Shown: one piece after another, positions 1-7,254 of the stretch | Numbering within the stretch: position 1 is the first letter of the stretch | Layout of the letters: each line of letters begins with the position of its first letter | Assembly (NCBI GenBank): GCA_040775095.1 | Contig: JAXGTD010000126.1 | Span: 1-12,127 of the forward strand | DNA length: 12,127 nt | Source of the DNA: JAXGTD01 sp040775095 | GTDB taxonomy: Bacteria; Pseudomonadota; Gammaproteobacteria; Chromatiales; Chromatiaceae | Direction: 5' to 3' | Made by a program: the position numbers and the translations under genes | The notes under the pieces: model-generated | What the model saw: the letters and a program-made list of their open reading frames with translations, nothing else | Told to the model about the DNA's origin: nothing | Databases searched by the model: none

Positions 1-2
1 AC

Positions 3-122
3 CTTCTTGCGCTCAATGCGAAAGTCCGGGACTGGGGCAAAATGCTCGAAGATGCTGGCAGACACGAGAAACTCCTAAGACAGTTTCCCAAAGCATGCCC
101 CAGTTACATGTTTCAAAACTAG
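3..122 (+). CDS. C-terminal fragment of an unrecognised protein (5' end outside window)
   Basis: One forward frame is open from the left edge to a TAG at 120-122 and reads like real protein: mixed hydrophobic and charged residues, including a KVRDWGKMLEDAGRHEKLL stretch that would form an amphipathic helix, ending in CPSYMFQN. The other two forward frames give either an early stop (frame 1, TAA at 76-78) or an implausible Cys/Pro/Ser-rich product. I do not recognise the family from these 39 residues. The segment is visibly less G+C-rich than the genes to its right, which may mean different ancestry. No terminator follows directly; the nearest is about 320 bases downstream. An alternative is that the frame is open by chance; its short length limits confidence. 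Confidence 0.45.
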   Translation, partial: LLALNAKVRDWGKMLEDAGRHEKLLRQFPKACPSYMFQN

Positions 123-778
123 TTTATATGCGCTCGCCCTGGGTGGTATCGCCAATTCCGTTGGGATACGCCGACTTGATCCATCCATGGAACGGGTCCG
201 CGCGCACTTCGTGAAGCGCGACTGGCGAAGCTGCCGTCCCCGGGAGCCCGGCGCGCAACTTTGCGACCCGCCGCACGCGACATCCAGCCTCTGTCCGGTG
301 CCCGAGTGCCCCCGGTCACCTTGCGTGGCCCACAAACGCGACGATGTCCGGGGGCCTGGCCCGCCGCCGGCCGCGAACTTTTGCGGTCGTGGGGACTCCA
401 ATCCATCGGCTTCACAGAAGCTCTCTGACTCCTTGTCGTGCTTCCCGCCTCTGGCGGGTTTTTTTTGCGCGCGGGTCGGGCACCCTGTCAGGGAGATACC
501 CTCGGCGGGACGTCTGCCGCGGAACAGCTCGGAGGCGGTCCCGATGCGTGGGCCGGAGGCGGGCCATGCCGGCTGGGCCTCCATGCGCAAGACCCCATAT
601 GATCTGACAGGTCGGCGCTCTCGCCAGCGCGGACGCCCGGTCCCCGGAAGACGCCGCGGCAGCGTTCTCTGTCAACCCGATCATGGAGCCCTGCCCATGC
701 CCCACGGCCGAACGCTATGTTGATCGGGCCCATTGCCGCCCCGTCGCGCCGCCGCGGTCGCGTACCTACGCTGTGCCG
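123..778. other. Intergenic region without a convincing gene
   Basis: About 650 bases between the truncated upstream gene and the EamA transporter. Long open frames exist on both strands (for example 187-723 forward and 119-415 reverse), but they are Arg/Pro/Ser/Gly-rich, overlap one another and lack ribosome binding sites, as expected from chance openness in G+C-rich DNA. The one clear signal is the rho-independent terminator at 444-466. An 8-base inverted repeat (CCCGATCA near 676 and TGATCGGG near 720) lies upstream of the transporter; its role is unknown. No tRNA, rRNA or riboswitch could be supported. Confidence 0.6.
444..466 (+). terminator. Rho-independent terminator
   Basis: The stem CCCGCC (444-449) and GGCGGG (453-458) encloses a TCT loop and is followed immediately by eight T residues (459-466). 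This is a canonical intrinsic terminator for forward-strand transcription. On the reverse strand the stem is not followed by a T tract, so it should act in one direction only. It lies 320 bases beyond the end of the truncated gene at the left edge, so it either ends a long 3' untranslated region or ends a transcript starting within 123-440. Confidence 0.88.
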
Positions 779-1705
779 ATGACGGCAAGGACAGAGACTG
801 CCGACTGGATCATGCTCATCGCGTTGACGGCGATGTGGGGGTCGGCCTTTGCCTTCACCAAGATTGCCGTCGAGGTGCTGCCAGCCGAAACCATCGTGAC
901 CGCGCGGCTCGGGATCGCGTCGCTGATCCTGCTCCCGCTGACGCTGTTGCTGCAACGACGCCTGCCGCGCGGCCTCCGGCTCTGGCTGTTTCTGCTCCTG
1001 ATCGCGTTGAGTGGGAATCTGCTGCCGTTCCTGCTGATCACCTGGGGGCAACGGTTCGTCGACAGCGCCCTGGCGGGCATCCTGATGGCCGTCATGCCCC
1101 TCGGGACGCTGGGTCTGGCCCATTTCTTCGTTCCCGGTGAGCGCCTCACACCGCATCGCGTCGGAGGGTTTCTTCTGGGGTTTGCCGGGGTCGTCGCGCT
1201 GATCGGTCCAGACGCCCTGTTGGCGATGGGTGGCGAGCGTGGACCACTGCTGCCGATGCTGGCGATCCTCGGTGGCGCTTTTTGCTACGCGGTCTCCGCC
1301 ATCCTCGCGCGGCTGCGCCCGCGCGGCGACGCGATCTCCACCGCCGCCGCCGTCACCCTCCTGGCCGCGTTGCTCAGCGCGCCGCTCAGCGTCGGGCGCC
1401 TGGGCGGCTTGAGCCCGAGTCTGCCGCCGGCGGTCCTCGGCGCCCTGTTGTTACTGGGGGTGCTGTCCACGGCTCTGGCGATGATCGTGTACTTCCGGCT
1501 GATCCAGTCGGCCGGGCCACCATTCGTGTCCCAGCTCAACTACCTGATCCCGCTCTGGGCCGTCGCCAACGGCGTGCTGTTCTTTGGCGAGACGCCGACA
1601 TTGGCCCAGCTGTGCGGGCTGGGCTTGATCCTGGGCGGCATCCTGGTGGCGCGGCGCGAGCGGGTGGCTTCGGCCCGCGCCGCGGTGCACCGGACGGGCA
1701 GGTGA
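779..1705 (+). CDS. EamA/DMT-family inner-membrane transporter
   Basis: The 308-residue product is almost entirely hydrophobic, with about ten predicted membrane spans in two similar halves (roughly residues 8-140 and 155-295), the architecture of EamA (RhaT/DMT superfamily) exporters. The N-terminal half opens with WIMLIALTAMWGSAFAFTKIA, close to the usual first helix of the family (small residues and WGS before a TKIA-type end). The second half ends with the typical FFGETPTLAQLCGLGLILGG helix pair. These proteins move small metabolites or amino acids across the inner membrane; the substrate cannot be read from sequence. I chose ATG 779 because the frame upstream to 683 adds 32 non-hydrophobic Pro/Arg/Cys-rich residues; GTG 773 is a close alternative, and neither has a strong ribosome binding site. 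It stands alone, convergent with the next gene. Confidence 0.9.
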   Translation: MTARTETADWIMLIALTAMWGSAFAFTKIAVEVLPAETIVTARLGIASLILLPLTLLLQRRLPRGLRLWLFLLLIALSGNLLPFLLITWGQRFVDSALAGILMAVMPLGTLGLAHFFVPGERLTPHRVGGFLLGFAGVVALIGPDALLAMGGERGPLLPMLAILGGAFCYAVSAILARLRPRGDAISTAAAVTLLAALLSAPLSVGRLGGLSPSLPPAVLGALLLLGVLSTALAMIVYFRLIQSAGPPFVSQLNYLIPLWAVANGVLFFGETPTLAQLCGLGLILGGILVARRERVASARAAVHRTGR

Positions 1706-1732
1706 GGCGCCGGGGTCGGACCCGCGCGTTCG

Positions 1733-2287
1733 CTATTCAAAAAGGTCTCGGAAGGCTCGGGCGAAGCGCTTGTAGGCATCCCATCCGTCCTTCTCCATGA
1801 CCTGGTCGATGATCCAGCGGTTCTCCTCCTCACGCCCCATCAGCGATTGGATCTCGAAGCCCAGGTGGCGCAGGAACGGGTACGTGGGGCCGTCGTTGTC
1901 GAGCCGGAAGTCGGCGTACTCCCCGGAGCGCAGGTTCAATTGCGCGATGAACGGACTTCCGTAGTCGCCCGGGCCCAGCAGATCCTGACTGTTGTCCTGC
2001 ACATGCTCGACACACTTTCTGGCAAAAGCGGTCACCAACTCGCGGCGTTGGTCGTCGTCGAACATATCGTGAGACAAGCGGTCGGCGATCTGGATCAGAA
2101 AGATCAGGTACTCCTGGATCACCTGCAGGCGCTGGGCGTCGTCCCGGTAGACGAAACGCTCGCAGTGCAGATTGATTGCCTTGTCGACACTGATGCGCCA
2201 CGCGATGAAGGCCAGCGCCGTGCCGACCTCCGCCAGCGAGCGTTCGCTCTCGTCGTTCCACCAGTGACTCTTGATTCTCAAAGCCAT
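1733..2287 (-). CDS. Conserved hypothetical protein, about 184 residues
   Basis: The product is 184 residues, begins MALRIKSHWWNDESERS and is acidic, soluble and probably mostly alpha-helical, with no signal peptide or membrane span. Visible patches include ALAFIAWRISVDKAINLHCE, YRDDAQRLQVIQEYL, and a C-terminal half with GPGDYGSPFIAQLN and NRWIIDQVMEKDGWDAYKRF. I recall similar proteins of unknown function in beta- and gammaproteobacteria, but no function is known to me. The start at 2287 is supported by GGAGA on the reverse strand (2298-2302), about ten bases upstream; the frame continues to 2512, but that extension is Cys-rich, lacks the motif density of the rest, and would run into the divergent gene. 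It converges with the transporter (27-base gap) and diverges from the gene at 2436 across 148 bases, so the latter two may share regulatory sequence. Confidence 0.85.
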   Translation of the reverse strand: MALRIKSHWWNDESERSLAEVGTALAFIAWRISVDKAINLHCERFVYRDDAQRLQVIQEYLIFLIQIADRLSHDMFDDDQRRELVTAFARKCVEHVQDNSQDLLGPGDYGSPFIAQLNLRSGEYADFRLDNDGPTYPFLRHLGFEIQSLMGREEENRWIIDQVMEKDGWDAYKRFARAFRDLFE

Positions 2288-2435
2288 AGAAGAAATGTCT
2301 CCAGAAACAGGTCCGTGCCATCGTGCCGAGCGTTCCACTTGGCAGCGGGGGCATGAGCTGATAGCGTGATTGCAGACCAATTTACTCAGGAAAGGCGGAT
2401 TGCATGCCGTCCGCTCTCTGCCGAGGTGAAAGCCG
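2288..2435. promoter_or_regulatory. Divergent intergenic region, presumed promoters of both flanking genes
   Basis: These 148 bases separate two genes transcribed away from each other, so both promoters should lie here. The stretch around 2365-2395 is less G+C-rich than its surroundings. I could not identify a convincing -35/-10 pair in either direction, so the assignment rests on gene orientation alone. Confidence 0.45.
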
Positions 2436-3482
2436 ATGAATGCACAAGCGTTGAATGTCTTGGCTGATGTCGTCCAACACAACTGCCACATCTCCGATGC
2501 CCGACACGGCACCGACTATTCGCTCTGCGTCTACTTGATGAAAATGCGCGAATATTATCGCTGGGAGAAGCGGCTACCCTACGGGGCCGTGCTGGGAAAG
2601 GATGCCGTTGGCGACTGGCTGCAGGCGCGCGAGCAGCTCTGGGAACAACTCGAGGGGGCCGAGCTGCTACCCTTGCGTATCGCCGGGGTCGACTACGACC
2701 CGTTCGACTCGGAGACCATCAATGAGCGGCTGGCGCCCGAGGGGCTGGTCTACAGCAGTGGTCTCGGCAACCGGGCCAAGCCGCATTTTTTTCTTGGTGA
2801 CCTGGAGCGCCACAGCACCAACGGCGGCTATTCGGTCTACGTCGCGGCCATCGAGCACGCCCGCGATCTGGCCGCCCCACCGGCGATGACGCGGGGCAAC
2901 AGCATCTTTCTGCGTCGTGAGTCGCTGCGGCGCATGCTCTGGGAGAAGCTCGAGAGCTGGCGCTGGAACCGGCCGGATAACGCGCTCGGGCGCGCCTTTG
3001 CATGCTACGACTTCGATCGCGATCTGGATGCGTCGCTCGACGCCATGACCGACCGCGAGATCGACAACGCGCTGTTGCACGAGCAGGGCGAGTACGAGGC
3101 CGGTCTGCTCTTGGGCGAGGATTGGAACGCGATGTTGCTGGACCTGGCAGAAACGCCCGCGGAACTGATGGCGCGGGCGGTGCGGGATCATCTGGCCGAC
3201 TGTCTGATCACGCTTCCCCGGCTTGCCGCCTCGGACGATGCCGCCGCGCTGCACTTTTACCTCGGCAATCTGAGCCATATGCGCCAGAGCATCTTTCCCG
3301 GTCTTGCCCGGGCCTACGACAGCTGGCGCGCCGACGGCGATCATACCCAGTTGTGCGCGATTGCCGATGCCGGTCGGTCACACTGGGAGCACCTGGCCCG
3401 ACGGATGATCGCGCTCCACCGCGCGCGGCCCGGCGCGGCCGCGGCGGCGATCAAGTCCCTGGTGGAGGCCGGTCACCTCTAG
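2436..3482 (+). CDS. Conserved hypothetical protein, probable Sfum_1244 family
   Basis: The product is 348 residues, soluble, rich in Leu, Ala, Asp and Arg, with no signal peptide or membrane span. The N-terminus has a highly patterned block (LADVVQHNCHISDARHGTDY, then SLCVYLMKMREYYRWEK and PYG) that I associate from memory with proteins labelled Sfum_1244 family, whose function is unknown. The middle contains GLVYSSGLGNRAKPHFFLGDL, and the C-terminal third is helical and Ala-rich. Start ATG 2436 has GAGGTGA (2423-2429) six bases upstream. The gene is divergent from the hypothetical protein at 1733-2287 and is followed by about 500 bases without a gene, so it looks monocistronic. His25, Asp28 and His31 in the first block could form a metal or catalytic site, but this is speculation. 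Confidence 0.85.
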   Translation: MNAQALNVLADVVQHNCHISDARHGTDYSLCVYLMKMREYYRWEKRLPYGAVLGKDAVGDWLQAREQLWEQLEGAELLPLRIAGVDYDPFDSETINERLAPEGLVYSSGLGNRAKPHFFLGDLERHSTNGGYSVYVAAIEHARDLAAPPAMTRGNSIFLRRESLRRMLWEKLESWRWNRPDNALGRAFACYDFDRDLDASLDAMTDREIDNALLHEQGEYEAGLLLGEDWNAMLLDLAETPAELMARAVRDHLADCLITLPRLAASDDAAALHFYLGNLSHMRQSIFPGLARAYDSWRADGDHTQLCAIADAGRSHWEHLARRMIALHRARPGAAAAAIKSLVEAGHL

Positions 3483-3535
3483 CCTCAGAGGGTTGCTGCC
3501 GGCGCGGTGCGCTGGCACGCGCGATCGCGTTGCTT

Positions 3536-3579
3536 ATGTGGACGCTTGACCAACGTTTGCCGCGGTTGACGTTCCACAT
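3536..3579. repeat. Imperfect inverted repeat
   Basis: ATGTGGA (3536-3542) is the exact reverse complement of TCCACAT (3573-3579). After a three-base mismatch on each side, TTGACC pairs with GGTTGA (two wobble pairs in RNA), leaving a 12-base loop. It lies 54 bases after the preceding stop codon. No T tract follows, so a classical intrinsic terminator is unlikely; it could be an operator or an RNA hairpin. Confidence 0.45.
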
Positions 3580-3852
3580 GGCCTCTGGTTGACCGATACA
3601 GTATAGGGATGTCTGCGTCCCAGGTACCGAGGGCCCGACATGGATTCGATTCGGCGGTCGGTTTGTCAGCTTTGTCCGAAGGGTAGGGCGGGCCTCGTCG
3701 CCGCGGACGGCGATGCCACTGGTTTCGTCCCGGTTCGGCTGGGGCCTGGTTTGCCCGCCCTGTTACGGGGCATCGCGCGGACCGGCGCGGTCCCGCTCGG
3801 ACGCGGCCAGGCGAAAGAAGGCGCTGTCCAGCGACCCCGCCGGCCCCCGGGC

Positions 3853-3884
3853 GCCCGGCTTGAGCCCGGGCGATCATCGCCCGG
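3853..3884. repeat. Three alternating arms able to form two competing hairpins
   Basis: GCCCGG (3853-3858), CCGGGC (3866-3871) and GCCCGG (3879-3884) are spaced exactly 13 bases apart. The middle arm can pair with either the left or the right arm. The right pairing is part of a perfect 19-base palindrome, 3866-3884, with nine-base arms around C3875. It lies 107 bases before the start of the GGDEF-EAL gene. Confidence 0.6.
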
Positions 3885-3990
3885 TTCAGGTATGGTTCCC
3901 ACCGGCGTCAGCGGCGTGGCGCGCCCCGGCGTGCGTGATCTGTTACCAACGTTTTGCTCGCGCGATGATCAATAGGGGTTCCAGGCGTTC

Positions 3991-6900
3991 ATGGAAGGGC
4001 CAATCAAGACAGGCACACAGCTCGACGATGCGGGCGCGTGGTCCGCGTTGTTGCAGTCCGCGTGTGAACAGACCCCGGCACTGGCGTTGGGAGTCTTCGA
4101 CCATCTGGGGCAGGCGGTCCGGCTGAATCTCGGTATGCGCCGGCTGCTGGGTGCCGATGGCACCGGCCAGGGCGATGGCGATGGTGGCGGGGGACGCTAT
4201 GACGACGCCTTCTCGGATCCCTGCTTCACCGATCTGTGGCAGTACACGGGTGAGGGCAGGGTGTTCGAAGGTGCCCTCTCTCTCGCCGGCGGCGTCCCCG
4301 CGCTCCGGAGACTGCAGGTCAGGGCCTGGCGCTTGCATGATCGATTACTGATCGGCGGTGAGCCCGAGCTGGCCGAGCCCGATCGGCTCCACCGCCCGTT
4401 GATCGCTGCCAACCGGGCGATGGCGCGGCTCCAAGGCGAGTTGACCGCCCAGCAAGAGCGCCTGCGCTCGAATCGGACAGACCTCGCGCGCCTGCAGCGC
4501 CTGTACGCGGCGTTCGGCGAAATCAACTCCGCGATCCGGCGCCATACCGACGAGGCGACCCTGCTACGCGATCTGTGCGAGATCGCGGTTCGGTTCGGTG
4601 AGCTCCACCTCGCCTGGGTGGGTACGCCCGACGGTGAGGGCAACCTCGCCGCGCGCGCCGCGGCCGGCCGCACCGACTACCTGAACGGCCTGAGAATTTC
4701 GCTGCGCGCGGATTGCGTCGAGAGTGGGGGACCGGCAGCGATGGCCTATCGCTCCGCGACGGTGCAGGTGATCGAGAATTTTTGTGCAAGCGAGTGCACC
4801 GCACCCTGGCATGCGCGCGCGCGCCAGCACGGCATTGCCGCATCCGCGGCCCTGCCGCTGCGCGGTGCGACGGAGGTGCTTGGCGTCCTCAACGTGTACG
4901 CCGCCGAGGCGGGATACTTCGGTGAAAATGAGATTCGGCTACTCGATCGGATCGCCGACGATATTGCATTGGCCCTGGAGGCATTGCGCCGGGCGTCCGC
5001 GCTGCACGAGGGCACGGAGCGCTATCAGCGGATCTTCGATAACGCGCCGCTGGGTCTGCTCCATTACGATCGCGAGGGCAACGTCATCGATTGCAATGCG
5101 GCCTACGTGGGGATCGTTGGCTCGACGCGTGCGGAGATCGTTGGTCGGAACCTGTTGCGCGAGAGCGAGGACCCGCGCGTGGTCGCCGCGATCCGACAGT
5201 CGCTGACCGAGGGCTCTGGCCGCCTGAACATCCTGTATCGCGCGATGGAGTCCGTCAAGGTGACGCCGGTGAGGGCCTTCTTCAGCGGCATCCGCGATCC
5301 GAGCGATACCATCGTTGCCGGCATCGGCATTGTCGAGGACTTCAGCGAGCGCAGCGAGATGGAGGCACAGCTGGAGGCCAGCGAGGAGCGCTTCAAGCTC
5401 GCGGTTGAGGCGGCGGGTATCGGCGTCTGGGACTACAGCAGTGAGCACGACCGCCTGCTCTGGGACGACCGGATGTACCGATTGCACGGGATCGAGCGCA
5501 ACGGTGAGAGGCTCGATGTGAGTGCCTGGCGCCGGTGCATCCACCCCGAGGATCGGGCGAGGGTCGCGCGCGAGCTCCTGACGACCAATGGCGATCATGG
5601 CTCGAGCATCAGCGACTACCGCGTCATCTGGCCAAACAGAGAAGAGCGGCACCTGCGCACCTATGCGCGCCCGAGCCACAGTGACGACGGCGGGGTTGTT
5701 CGCGTCACCGGCGTGAGTCTGGACATCACCGAGCAGCAGCACGCCGTTATCCGGGTCCATCAGCTCGCGTTTTTCGATCCGCTGACCAAGCTCGCCAATC
5801 GCCGGTTGCTGATGGATCGCCTCCAGCAGGCGATGGCGAGGAGCGACCGCCAGCGTCGCTTCGGCGCCCTGCTGCTGCTGGACCTGGACGGATTCAAGCG
5901 GATCAACGACACCAATGGGCACGATGTCGGGGACGCGCTGCTGGTTCAGCTCGCCAACCGCCTGCGCGGCGTGTTGCGCAGGACCGATACCGCCGCGCGT
6001 CTGGGCGGGGATGAGTTCGTCCTCCTGTGCGAGGGGTTGGCCGAGACGTCGGGGGCCGCTGTCAGTGGCGCTGCCGCCACCGCCGCGAAGATCGGCGCGG
6101 CCGTGCGCGAACCCTATCGTCTGGGTGCCGACGGGTTGGTGCTGCATTGCGCGGCCAGCATCGGTGTCACCATCTTTATGGGCAACGAGACGACACCGGG
6201 TGAGCTGCTGAAGCAGGCCGATATCGCAATGTATGAGGCCAAGCGGGCGGGGCGCGATGCGATCTGCTTCTTCCGTGCGGAGATGCAGCAGGCCGTTGAT
6301 GCGCAGGCGGCCATCGAGATCGCGCTGCGTGACGCCTTGGCGTGTGGGGAGCTGCGTTTGGTGTATCAGCCCCAGGTCGATCGCGCGGGATGCTGGGTTG
6401 GATGTGAGGCGCTCCTGCGCTGGTTCCCGTCCGATGCCCCGGTCCGGTTGCCGGCCGACTTCCTGCCGCTGGCCGAGGCGGCCGGTCTTATGCCGACGAT
6501 CGGCGACTGGGTGCTGCGCACGGCGTTGTCGGATATGTGCTCGCTCGACCTGCCGGGCGGGAGCGCGGAGCGATTGAGGCTTGCGGTCAATGTCAGTGCC
6601 CGGCAGTTCGCTGACAACCACTTCGCCGAAAGGGTCCTCGCGGCCGTGGCCGAGGCGCGATTCGATCCCCGTCGTTTGGAGCTCGAAGTGACGGAGGGGG
6701 CCCTGTTTTCAGACCTGGACCGATCGGTTGCGCTCATCGGACGCCTTCGCCAGGCCGGTGTCCATGTCGACGTGGACGATTTTGGTAGCGGCTCCTCGCC
6801 CCTGTTGCACCTGCGCCGCCTGCCGCTGGCCGCGGTCAAGATCGACCAGGCGCTGACTTGTGGCATCGACAGCGTTCCCGCGGACGCATCGATCGCGCAG

Positions 6901-7089
6901 GCCGCGATCGGCGTCGCCAGGGCCCTCTCGCTGCCGGTGTTTGCCAAGGGGATCGAACGCGAGGCGCAGCACCAGTTGCTCCTGGCCGAAGGCTGTACCC
7001 GTTGCCAGGGCTACCTGTTCGGGAGGCCGATGTCTGTCGGCGAGCTCAGGACCCGCTGGCTGTCCGTCAGGTCGAGATGCTCAGGCTGA
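3991..7089 (+). CDS. GAF-PAS-PAS-GGDEF-EAL cyclic-di-GMP signalling protein
   Basis: This 1032-residue cytoplasmic protein has no obvious membrane span. Order: an N-terminal PAS-like sensor (about 15-120), a helical linker (about 128-170), a GAF domain (about 180-330), a PAS domain starting near RYQRIFDNAPLG (344-455), a second PAS of the PAS_3 type (about 463-585, ending in the VTGVSLDITE exit motif), GGDEF (about 590-755) and EAL (about 775-1020). The cyclase motif GGDEF is intact at 672-676, with an inhibitory I-site RRTD at 663-666, five residues before it, so it should make c-di-GMP from GTP. In the EAL domain E806 (CEALLRW), N867, E899, D929-D930 and K950 are present, but the usual AEGVE motif reads AKGIE: K986 replaces the Glu that acts as general base in characterised EAL enzymes, so phosphodiesterase activity is doubtful. 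Start ATG 3991 has a weak AGGGG 12 bases upstream. Sensor ligands are unknown; the gene stands alone. Confidence 0.95.
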   Translation: MEGPIKTGTQLDDAGAWSALLQSACEQTPALALGVFDHLGQAVRLNLGMRRLLGADGTGQGDGDGGGGRYDDAFSDPCFTDLWQYTGEGRVFEGALSLAGGVPALRRLQVRAWRLHDRLLIGGEPELAEPDRLHRPLIAANRAMARLQGELTAQQERLRSNRTDLARLQRLYAAFGEINSAIRRHTDEATLLRDLCEIAVRFGELHLAWVGTPDGEGNLAARAAAGRTDYLNGLRISLRADCVESGGPAAMAYRSATVQVIENFCASECTAPWHARARQHGIAASAALPLRGATEVLGVLNVYAAEAGYFGENEIRLLDRIADDIALALEALRRASALHEGTERYQRIFDNAPLGLLHYDREGNVIDCNAAYVGIVGSTRAEIVGRNLLRESEDPRVVAAIRQSLTEGSGRLNILYRAMESVKVTPVRAFFSGIRDPSDTIVAGIGIVEDFSERSEMEAQLEASEERFKLAVEAAGIGVWDYSSEHDRLLWDDRMYRLHGIERNGERLDVSAWRRCIHPEDRARVARELLTTNGDHGSSISDYRVIWPNREERHLRTYARPSHSDDGGVVRVTGVSLDITEQQHAVIRVHQLAFFDPLTKLANRRLLMDRLQQAMARSDRQRRFGALLLLDLDGFKRINDTNGHDVGDALLVQLANRLRGVLRRTDTAARLGGDEFVLLCEGLAETSGAAVSGAAATAAKIGAAVREPYRLGADGLVLHCAASIGVTIFMGNETTPGELLKQADIAMYEAKRAGRDAICFFRAEMQQAVDAQAAIEIALRDALACGELRLVYQPQVDRAGCWVGCEALLRWFPSDAPVRLPADFLPLAEAAGLMPTIGDWVLRTALSDMCSLDLPGGSAERLRLAVNVSARQFADNHFAERVLAAVAEARFDPRRLELEVTEGALFSDLDRSVALIGRLRQAGVHVDVDDFGSGSSPLLHLRRLPLAAVKIDQALTCGIDSVPADASIAQAAIGVARALSLPVFAKGIEREAQHQLLLAEGCTRCQGYLFGRPMSVGELRTRWLSVRSRCSG

Positions 7090-7254
7090 ACAGGGGCTCG
7101 TGGGAGGCCCGCCGCGGGAGGCCTGTTGCGCGGGGCGACTGAATCTGGCAGAAGGGCGAACCGCGGCGCCGAGCCCCCCTCCTACAGGCGAAGGGAGCCT
7201 TCCTGGCGCGGTGGCCTGTCCCGCGTCATTGCCGATCCCCGCCCCGCGGGTCGC
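7090..7254. other. Convergent intergenic gap with a weak hairpin
   Basis: These 165 bases separate the 3' ends of the GGDEF-EAL gene and the reverse-strand Gly-rich gene. AGGCC (7105-7109) can pair with GGCCT (7120-7124), and AACAGG (7089-7094) alternatively with CCTGTT (7122-7127). Neither stem has a T tract, so no intrinsic terminator can be called. I see no gene here. Confidence 0.4.

Larger units (their letters stand above)
3483..3990. other. Intergenic region with dyad symmetries
   Basis: About 500 bases between the Sfum_1244-like gene and the GGDEF-EAL gene. A frame open at 3640-3975 (111 codons) gives a Pro/Arg/Gly-rich product without family resemblance or ribosome binding site and is probably not a gene. 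Two structured segments stand out: an imperfect dyad at 3536-3579 and a three-arm alternating repeat at 3853-3884. TTGAC occurs three times on the forward strand (3546, 3566 and 3589), but no suitably spaced -10 box is clear. The promoter for the GGDEF-EAL gene must lie somewhere in this stretch. Confidence 0.5.

Noticed and set aside
20..30. GAAAGTCCGGG, resembling a conserved RNase P RNA string
   Set aside because: The conserved sequences that should follow are absent, and the stretch lies in a coherent reading frame.
375..415. tRNA-like 3' end (GGTCGTGGGGACTCC, then ATCGGCTTCACA) shortly before a terminator
   Set aside because: The T-arm stem does not close properly and the loop length is wrong. 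No matching 5' acceptor strand or anticodon arm is found about 75 bases upstream.
119..415. 98-codon reverse open frame
   Set aside because: Its composition is typical of chance open frames in G+C-rich DNA, and it has no motif.
187..723. 178-codon forward open frame
   Set aside because: It is Arg/Pro/Ser/Cys-rich, runs through the intrinsic terminator, has no ribosome binding site and overlaps the transporter frame.
683..778. N-terminal extension of the transporter
   Set aside because: It would add 32 polar Pro/Arg/Cys-rich residues before the first membrane helix, which the family does not have.
1707..1727. Bidirectional terminator between the convergent genes
   Set aside because: GGGTC/GACCC symmetry exists, but the stem is short, the loop is too small without opening pairs, and there is no T tract on either side.
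2288..2512. N-terminal extension of the reverse-strand hypothetical gene
   Set aside because: It would overlap the divergent gene, and a good Shine-Dalgarno supports the start at 2287.
3640..3975. 111-codon forward open frame before the GGDEF-EAL gene
   Set aside because: It is low-complexity Pro/Gly/Arg sequence, contains the palindromic arms at 3853-3884, and has no ribosome binding site.
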